A stretch of DNA of 64,000 bases from Pseudoflavonifractor sp. An44. GTDB lineage: Bacteria; Bacillota; Clostridia; Oscillospirales; Oscillospiraceae. Below, in pieces: positions 58,467 to 64,000 of this stretch. Positions within the stretch are counted from its first letter, which is position 1, and each line of letters begins with the position of its first letter. The stretch spans positions 55,199 to 119,198 of the forward strand of contig NZ_NFIH01000007.1 in assembly GCF_002161675.1 (NCBI RefSeq), read 5' to 3'. The translations under genes and the position numbers were made by a program. The notes under the pieces were generated by a model. That model saw only the letters and a program-made list of their open reading frames with translations, made no database searches and was not told where the DNA came from.

Positions 58467-61400
58467 GTGGCACAACAATTCTCCAAGGTGCTCGCCGCCA
58501 ACCGGGGCGAGATCGCCATCCGCATCTTCCGCGCCTGTCACGACTTAGGGCTGCACACGGTGGCCATGTACTCCAACGAGGATACCAATTCCATGTTCCG
58601 CATCAAGGCCGATGAGGCCTATCTCATTGGGGAGAACCAGTCCCCCTTAGGGGCCTATCTGGACATCCCCGCCATCATCGACCTGGCCAAGCGCCGGGGT
58701 GTCACCGCCATCCACCCCGGCTACGGCTTTTTGTCGGAAAACGCCGATTTTGCCCGGGCCTGTGAGGCAAACGGCATCAAGTTCATCGGCCCACCCTCCC
58801 AGGTGCTGGCCCAAATGGGCGACAAGTTGGCGGCGAAGGCCACCGCCATCGCCTGCAACGTGCCCATCATCCCCGGCTCCACCCAGCCCTTGAAGGACGC
58901 CGACGAGGCGGTGGAGAAGGCCCTGAGCTACGGCTTCCCCATCATCCTCAAGGCCGCCGCCGGCGGCGGCGGACGTGGCATGCGCCGCTGCGACAGCGAG
59001 GAGGACGTGCGCCGGGAGTTTGAGCTGGTGAAAAACGAGGCCCGCAAGGCCTTTGGCAACGAGGACATCTTCATTGAGAAGTTCCTGGTGGAGCCCAAGC
59101 ACATTGAGGTGCAGATTCTGGCCGACGAGCACGGCAACGTGGTGCACCTGGGGGAACGGGACTGCTCCCTCCAGCGCCGCTATCAGAAGGTGGTGGAGTA
59201 CGCCCCCGCCTGGTCGGTGCCTCAGGCCACCGTGGAGGCCCTGCGGGCGGACGCCGTCAAGATCGCCAAACACGTGGGCTACGTCAACGCCGGCACCGTG
59301 GAGTTCCTGGTGGACGGCAAGACCGGCCAGCACTACTTCATTGAGATGAATCCCCGCATCCAGGTGGAGCACACCGTCACCGAGATGGTCACCGGCGTGG
59401 ACCTGGTACGGGCCCAGATTCTCATTGCCGAGGGGCATCCCCTCTCCCACCCCGCCATTGGTTTGGCCCGCCAGGAGGACTTGCGCATCTACGGCTACTC
59501 CATCCAGTGCCGAGTCACCACCGAGGACCCCTCCAACAACTTCGCCCCCGACACCGGCAAAATCTCCGCCTACCGCTCCAGCGGCGGCTTTGGCGTGCGT
59601 CTGGACGGCGGCAACGCCGCTGCCGGGGCCGTGGTCTCCCCCTACTACGACTCTCTGCTGGTGAAGGTCACCACTTGGGACAACACCTTTGAAGGTGCCT
59701 GCCGCCGGGCCACCCGTGCGGTGAACGAGGAGCACGTGCGAGGCGTGAAGACCAACATTCCCTTTGTCACCAACATTCTCAACCACCCCGCTTTCCTGGC
59801 CGGGGCCTGTCACACCAAGTTCATCGACGACACCCCCGAGCTGTTTGAGATTGAAAACAGCCGGGACCGGGCTACCAAGGTCTTGAAGTACATCGCCCAG
59901 ATCCAGGTGGACAACCCGGATACCGAGCGCAAGCAGTACCACAAGCCCCGCTTCCCCACCCCCACCGGAAAGCCCTTGAACGGCCTCAAGGCGCTGCTGG
60001 ACGAGAAGGGCCCCGAGGCGGTGAAGGAGTGGGTGCTCAACCAGAAGAAGCTGCTCATCACCGACACCACCATGCGGGACGCCCACCAGTCCCTGCTGTC
60101 CACCCGGATGCGTACCCGTGACATGCTCCACGGGGCGGACGGTACCGCGGAAATTCTCCAGGACTGCTTCTCTCTGGAGATGTGGGGCGGGGCCACCTTC
60201 GACACCGCCTACCGCTTCCTCCACGAGTCCCCCTGGGACCGCCTGGAGCAGCTGCGGGAGAAGATTCCCAACATCCCCTTCCAGATGCTGCTGCGGGGCT
60301 CCAACATGGTGGGATACGCCAACTTCCCCGACAACCTGGTACGGGAGTTTGTGCGGGAGGCCGCCCGAGAGGGCATCGACATCTTCCGGGTCTTCGACTC
60401 TCTCAACTGGATTCCCGGCATGGAGGTAGCCATGGAGGAGGTCCTGCGCCAGAACAAGGTGCTGGAAGCCACCATGTGCTATACCGGGGACATTCTGGAC
60501 CCCAAGCGGGACAAGTATACCTTAAAATACTATGTGGATATGGCCAAGGAGCTGGAGCGCCGGGGCGCCCACACCCTGTGCATCAAGGACATGTCCGGTC
60601 TGCTCAAGCCCTACGCCGCCAAGAAGCTCATCTCCACCCTCAAGCAGGAGGTGGGCCTGCCCATCCACCTGCACACCCACGACACCACCGGAAATCAGGT
60701 GGCCACCTACCTGATGGCTGCCGAGGCCGGGGTGGACATTGTGGACTGCGCCACTGCCTCCCTGTCCAGCCTCACCAGCCAGCCCTCCCTGTCCGCCGTG
60801 GTGGCGGCTCTGGAGGGCCAGGAGCGGGACACCGGGCTGGACCTGCGGGAGATTCAGCGGCTGGATAACTACTGGGCGGACGTGCGTCTGCGCTACGCCA
60901 GCTTTGACGAGGGTTTGAAGAGCCCCACCACCGACATCTACCGCTACGAGATTCCCGGCGGCCAGTACACCAACCTGTATCCCCAGGTGGTATCTTTAGG
61001 GTTAGGCTCCCGGTTTGACGAGGTCAAGGAGATGTACAAGACCGTCAACGACATGCTGGGCGATCTGGTGAAGGTGACCCCCTCCTCCAAGATGGTGGGA
61101 GACCTGGCCATCTTCATGGTGCAAAACGACCTGACCCCGGACAACATCATTGAGCGGGGCAAGAGCCTGTCCTTCCCCGACTCGGTGGTCAGCTACTTCA
61201 AGGGCATGATGGGCCAGCCCGCCTGGGGCTTCCAGCCGGAGGGCCTCCAGGAAGTGGTGCTCAAGGGCGAGAAGCCCATCACCTGCCGCCCCGGTCAGCT
61301 GCTGCCCCCCGTGGACCTGGAGGCCGTGCGGGAGGAGATGACCCGGTTTATGGAGCCCGAGCACATTACCACCCGGGGCATCCTCTCCTACTGCCTGTTC

Positions 61401-61904
61401 CCCAAGGTGTACGAAGACTACCGCCGCCACCGCCAGGAGTACGGCTACATCACCCGCATGAGCAGCCACGTATTCTTCAACGGCATGGCCATCGGTGAGA
61501 CCAACAAGATCAACATCGAGGACGGCAAGACCCTGGTCATCAAGTACCTGGGGTTGGGCGACCAGAACGACGACGGCACCCGCACCGTCAACTTCGAGCT
61601 CAACGGCACCCGCCGCGAGGTGGCTGTGCCGGACAAGCGGGCGGAAGTGAAGGGCAAAGTCGTGGTCATGGCAGACCCCGCCGACAAGAGCCAGGTGGGC
61701 TCCTCCATCCCCGGCATGGTGGCCAAGGTGGCCGTGAAGCCCGGCGACATTGTGGAGGAAAACCAGGTGCTGGCCGTCATCGAGGCCATGAAGATGGAGA
61801 CCTCTGTGGTGGCCCGCATGGCTGGCGTGGTGGACCAGGTGCTCATCTCCGACGGCACCAGCGTCAAGGCCGGCGAGCTGCTGATGACCATCAAAGTCAA
61901 ATAA
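58467..61904 (+). CDS. pyc: Pyruvate carboxylase
   Basis: Biotin enzyme making oxaloacetate from pyruvate, bicarbonate and ATP. The single chain of 1145 residues has the biotin carboxylase part (1-450, with ATP-grasp motif AAGGGGRGMR), the carboxyltransferase barrel (about 530-800; TDTTMRDAHQSLLSTR), the allosteric linker region and the biotinyl domain at the C-terminus with K1109 in EAMKMET. GTG 58467 follows AAGGAGG at 7 bases. It is anaplerotic and fits an anaerobe with an incomplete citrate cycle. It is followed directly by structured repeat copy 3, then a terminator. Confidence 0.97.
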   Translation: MAQQFSKVLAANRGEIAIRIFRACHDLGLHTVAMYSNEDTNSMFRIKADEAYLIGENQSPLGAYLDIPAIIDLAKRRGVTAIHPGYGFLSENADFARACEANGIKFIGPPSQVLAQMGDKLAAKATAIACNVPIIPGSTQPLKDADEAVEKALSYGFPIILKAAAGGGGRGMRRCDSEEDVRREFELVKNEARKAFGNEDIFIEKFLVEPKHIEVQILADEHGNVVHLGERDCSLQRRYQKVVEYAPAWSVPQATVEALRADAVKIAKHVGYVNAGTVEFLVDGKTGQHYFIEMNPRIQVEHTVTEMVTGVDLVRAQILIAEGHPLSHPAIGLARQEDLRIYGYSIQCRVTTEDPSNNFAPDTGKISAYRSSGGFGVRLDGGNAAAGAVVSPYYDSLLVKVTTWDNTFEGACRRATRAVNEEHVRGVKTNIPFVTNILNHPAFLAGACHTKFIDDTPELFEIENSRDRATKVLKYIAQIQVDNPDTERKQYHKPRFPTPTGKPLNGLKALLDEKGPEAVKEWVLNQKKLLITDTTMRDAHQSLLSTRMRTRDMLHGADGTAEILQDCFSLEMWGGATFDTAYRFLHESPWDRLEQLREKIPNIPFQMLLRGSNMVGYANFPDNLVREFVREAAREGIDIFRVFDSLNWIPGMEVAMEEVLRQNKVLEATMCYTGDILDPKRDKYTLKYYVDMAKELERRGAHTLCIKDMSGLLKPYAAKKLISTLKQEVGLPIHLHTHDTTGNQVATYLMAAEAGVDIVDCATASLSSLTSQPSLSAVVAALEGQERDTGLDLREIQRLDNYWADVRLRYASFDEGLKSPTTDIYRYEIPGGQYTNLYPQVVSLGLGSRFDEVKEMYKTVNDMLGDLVKVTPSSKMVGDLAIFMVQNDLTPDNIIERGKSLSFPDSVVSYFKGMMGQPAWGFQPEGLQEVVLKGEKPITCRPGQLLPPVDLEAVREEMTRFMEPEHITTRGILSYCLFPKVYEDYRRHRQEYGYITRMSSHVFFNGMAIGETNKINIEDGKTLVIKYLGLGDQNDDGTRTVNFELNGTRREVAVPDKRAEVKGKVVVMADPADKSQVGSSIPGMVAKVAVKPGDIVEENQVLAVIEAMKMETSVVARMAGVVDQVLISDGTSVKAGELLMTIKVK

Positions 61905-61909
61905 TATAT

Positions 61910-62141
61910 TTCTCGAAAATGCCAGCATTTTCTCGAGGGGATGCAGCCCGCTGCATGCATAATTGGGTCAAAGGACGACCCAATTCCACACTGGCGGGCT
62001 GAGATGTGTATTTTCCCATGCGCATGTCCTGGAAAAATACGTGATTTCAATTTATTTTCCCGCCTGCGGGCGGGAAAACTCTGCCGAGGGCTTGTGTTCC
62101 TACAAAATCATCTGAACCGCTTATACAGATGTTGGCTTTTT
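61910..62141 (+). repeat. Structured repeat, copy 3 (inverted to copies 1 and 2)
   Basis: In plus orientation: CTCGAAAATGC/GCATTTTCTCGAG, ATGCAG/CTGCAT, AATTGGGTC/GACCCAATT, GTATTTTCC/GGAAAAATAC around ATGCGCATGTCC, TTTTCCCGCC/GGCGGGAAAA, then CATCTG/CAGATG (62109-62131) followed by TTGGCTTTTT, which itself looks like a terminator. It begins 5 bases after the pyc stop. Confidence 0.88.
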
Positions 62142-62153
62142 GCCCGCCTATAT

Positions 62154-62193
62154 GGAGGAGATTCCCCAGTCTGGAATCTCCTCCATCATTTTT
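62154..62193 (+). terminator. Intrinsic terminator after pyc and repeat copy 3
   Basis: GGAGGAGATTCC (62154-62165) pairs perfectly with GGAATCTCCTCC (62173-62184), followed by ATCATTTTT. Confidence 0.88.
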
Positions 62194-62203
62194 CCATTCT
62201 CCG

Positions 62204-62233
62204 GTATAGGCCTCTCACCTCCTGTCCAAAATA
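62204..62233 (+). promoter_or_regulatory. Possible sigma-F/sigma-G promoter for the spoIIQ-like gene
   Basis: GTATA (62204-62208), 15 bases, then GTCCAAAATA (62224-62233) fits the forespore sigma consensus at both boxes with two mismatches in the -10. Start would be about 10 bases before the ATG, close but possible. Confidence 0.4.
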
Positions 62234-62250
62234 TCCGTGGAGGTGTTATT

Positions 62251-62949
62251 ATGAACCAGAAACCGAATTTATGGCAGCGAGCCGTGGAATTTATCACGGG
62301 GAAAGGATTCTATCTTGCCGTGCTGGTGTGCGTGATGGTCATTGGCCTGTCCGCCTACTTCATGATTCAGAGCGTGCGCAGCAACCTGTCCAAAACGGCC
62401 GATCACCAGGCATCCAGCACCGCATCCATCACCGTCACTCCGGCCCCCAGGGCCACGGCCACGCCACGCCCCACGCCGAAGCCCACGCCCACACCCGCTC
62501 CCACCCCTCAGCCTACCCCTGAGGCCACCGCCCAACCCACCAGCGCCTACTCCTGGCCGGTGAGCGGGACGGTGATCTCCTCCTTCTCGGTAGAGGCCCT
62601 GTCCTACAACGAGACCATGGGGGACTGGCGGACCCACGACGGCATTGACATCGCCTCTTCCCTGGGCACCCGGGTCCAGGCCACCGCCAAGGGCGTGGTC
62701 AGCGCCGTATATGAAGACGATGTGATGGGCGTCACCGTGGTGGTGGACCACGGCAACGAGCTATTCAGCGTCTACTCCAATCTGGAGGAAAATCCCCCGG
62801 TGGCGGTGGGAGACACCGTGGCCTCGGACACCGTGGTGGGCGAAGTGGGAGAGACCTCTGTGGCAGAGAGCGGCAAACAGCCCCACCTGCACTTTGCCAT
62901 GTATCAGGGGGACGCCCCCATCAATCCCGAGGACTATTTGGGACAATAA
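62251..62949 (+). CDS. M23/LytM-domain membrane protein, SpoIIQ-like
   Basis: The 232 residues have one N-terminal membrane helix (about 20-40), a Pro/Thr-rich linker with repeated PTP units (about 65-100) and a LytM domain (about 105-225). Zinc ligands appear intact: H and D in HDGIDI and the HLH of HLHFAM. In clostridia SpoIIQ keeps the metal site, unlike Bacillus SpoIIQ, and links forespore to mother-cell membranes with SpoIIIAH. The SpoIIQ call is inferred from size, topology, the forespore-type promoter and nearby spoVT; another M23 endopeptidase role is possible. ATG 62251 has GGAGGTG upstream. Confidence 0.82.
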   Translation: MNQKPNLWQRAVEFITGKGFYLAVLVCVMVIGLSAYFMIQSVRSNLSKTADHQASSTASITVTPAPRATATPRPTPKPTPTPAPTPQPTPEATAQPTSAYSWPVSGTVISSFSVEALSYNETMGDWRTHDGIDIASSLGTRVQATAKGVVSAVYEDDVMGVTVVVDHGNELFSVYSNLEENPPVAVGDTVASDTVVGEVGETSVAESGKQPHLHFAMYQGDAPINPEDYLGQ

Positions 62950-62953
62950 GTAG

Positions 62954-62995
62954 ATAGGGATGCACGTTGAATCACGCGTGCATCCCTATTTTTTC
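62954..62995. terminator. Bidirectional intrinsic terminator
   Basis: ATAGGGATGCACG (62954-62966) pairs with CGTGCATCCCTAT (62977-62989) followed by TTTTTC, between the convergent spoIIQ-like and spoVT genes. Confidence 0.9.
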
Positions 62996-63526
62996 TTAGC
63001 TCTCCATATGTCGGCCCAGAAAAGCCGCTGCAATCTGGGCGGTCTTCTGCTCCGTCTCCCCCACCAGAACGTCCCCGTGGAGCAGCAGCACGCTGCCCAG
63101 CACGTCCCCGTGGCTGATGATGGGGTACACCGCCTCCACCTGGTAGCGGCCGTCCCCCTCGGTGAGGGTGAGGCCCTCGCCGCTGCTGCGGTAGGGCTTG
63201 CGCTCCTCCATCACCTGGCCCAGCTCCGAGGACACGCCCCGCTCCACCAGCTCCTTCCGGGGCGCACCCCCGGCGGCGATGCAGCAGTCCCGGTCGGTGA
63301 CCACCACCGGAACACTGGTAACCCGGTACATGGTCTCGCACAGCTCTCCGGCCAGCTCCGCCATGTCCTCCAGCTGGGAGTACTTGCGGAAGATGACGCT
63401 GCCCTCCCGATCGGTATAGATCTCCAGGGGGTCGCCCTCCCGGATGCGCATGGTTCTGCGGATTTCCTTTGGTATGACTACACGACCCAGGTCGTCGATT
63501 CTTCTCACTATGCCCGTTGCTTTCAT
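62996..63526 (-). CDS. spoVT: Stage V sporulation protein T
   Basis: Forespore regulator of sigma-G genes. The 176 residues combine an AbrB-type swapped-hairpin DNA-binding domain (MKATGIVRRIDDLGRVVIPKE) with a C-terminal GAF-like domain (about 55-175), the architecture and length of SpoVT (178 residues in Bacillus, from memory). ATG 63526 follows GAGGAG; the open frame extends to 63589 without a ribosome site. Confidence 0.95.
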   Translation of the reverse strand: MKATGIVRRIDDLGRVVIPKEIRRTMRIREGDPLEIYTDREGSVIFRKYSQLEDMAELAGELCETMYRVTSVPVVVTDRDCCIAAGGAPRKELVERGVSSELGQVMEERKPYRSSGEGLTLTEGDGRYQVEAVYPIISHGDVLGSVLLLHGDVLVGETEQKTAQIAAAFLGRHMES

Positions 63527-64000
63527 CCTTTGCCACTCCTCTGTATTTGAAAAGTCACAGGTGCCATGGGAAATTACCTGTTTTGTCAATTATTATGAGC
63601 ATTTTCCAAATGGTTATACAGCCCAATTTCACGCCAAAGGAGCGGGGAACACACTGCCCAAATGGTGCGCGGATACACAGAAAAAATTCTCCTTTCGTCC
63701 CCCGTTGACAACCCCTAAAATCGTGGTATGCTAAAATGATAGATTTTCCAAATGCGCATTCCTGCGCCTGCTCTGGCAGCATAAAAATTTTTAAAAAAGC
63801 GCAGCCCATTCGTCAACTTTCTTTCCCCGCTGCGCGTCTACACTGTCGAGCATGCACACAGCATCCATTGGGATTTTTATGTCATATTTATGACCATTCC
63901 TTTCCGCTGCGCTCCAAGGCACCAAAGGAATATGAAACCCGGTACCTCTAACGCAGCCAGTCGTAATTTGTTAGAATAGGCTTGAGGAAGCAGGCACACT
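63527..64000 (+). other. Intergenic region with a promoter-like element and no clear gene
   Basis: TTGACA (63705-63710), 16 bases, TATGCT (63727-63732) is a fair sigma-A promoter on the plus strand. No convincing ORF with a ribosome site follows before the window edge; the frame 63736-63951 has none. An extended -10-like TTGTTAGAAT lies near 63968-63977. The RNA made here could be non-coding or the leader of a gene beyond the edge. Confidence 0.35.

Noticed and set aside
63736..63951. A 71-codon plus-strand ORF
   Set aside because: It begins at the predicted transcription start without a ribosome site and has an unremarkable, Cys/His/Pro-rich composition.

Overview
The window looks like a chromosomal segment of a GC-rich, endospore-forming Gram-positive bacterium of the class Clostridia, most likely an Oscillospiraceae gut anaerobe of the Flavonifractor/Pseudoflavonifractor type. 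This is inferred from the sporulation genes (spoIIE, spmA, spmB, spoVT, a spoIIQ-like gene), an AbrB homologue, strong AGGAGG-type ribosome sites, sigma-A promoters, sortase-type wall anchors and a clostridial gene repertoire. No rRNA or tRNA gene was seen, so the placement stays approximate.

Layout. 1-3.2 kb: end of an unknown gene, then cytosine salvage (codB-codA, minus strand). 3.4-12.4 kb: two very large, wall-anchored beta-N-acetylhexosaminidases (GH84, then GH20) with carbohydrate-binding and FIVAR spacer domains, driven by a near-consensus promoter and a long leader; they probably release GlcNAc/GalNAc from host mucin or similar glycans. 12.4-17.3 kb: a small Cys-rich protein, a surface SGNH esterase, a MATE exporter and an ABC-F ATPase whose leader is a clear transcription attenuator with a three-codon upstream ORF. 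17.3-31.5 kb: a long minus-strand run with a short DUF421 protein, an MFS transporter, an XRE-TPR regulator, a YwlG-family protein, an M32 carboxypeptidase, a small exporter, uvrA, an aldo/keto reductase, ybaK, uvrB, radC and pyrE. 31.5-38.4 kb: a WYL regulator, a GlmU-like nucleotidyltransferase, metY, and a comEA-response regulator-histidine kinase-GerMN lipoprotein cluster. 38.5-47.2 kb: a D,D-carboxypeptidase, two tandem candidate small RNAs, a divergent ECF S-component/MocR pair, spoIIE, dusB and a sigma/anti-sigma pair. 47.2-64 kb: an EF-G paralogue, a CNNM/CBS membrane protein, spmA-spmB, abrB, recG-tex-rsmI, pyruvate carboxylase, a spoIIQ-like gene and spoVT.

The most notable non-coding signals are: (1) a roughly 210-base, multi-hairpin repeat present three times (22.35, 32.64 and 61.91 kb), always starting 5-9 bases after a stop codon, with compensatory base changes between copies; (2) the ABC-F attenuator at 15.46-15.74 kb; (3) twin small-RNA modules at 40.02-40.34 kb sharing a CU-rich anti-Shine-Dalgarno-like core; and (4) a duplicated uvrB 3' end flanking a hairpin-rich insert at 27.8-28.1 kb, which looks like an integration scar.
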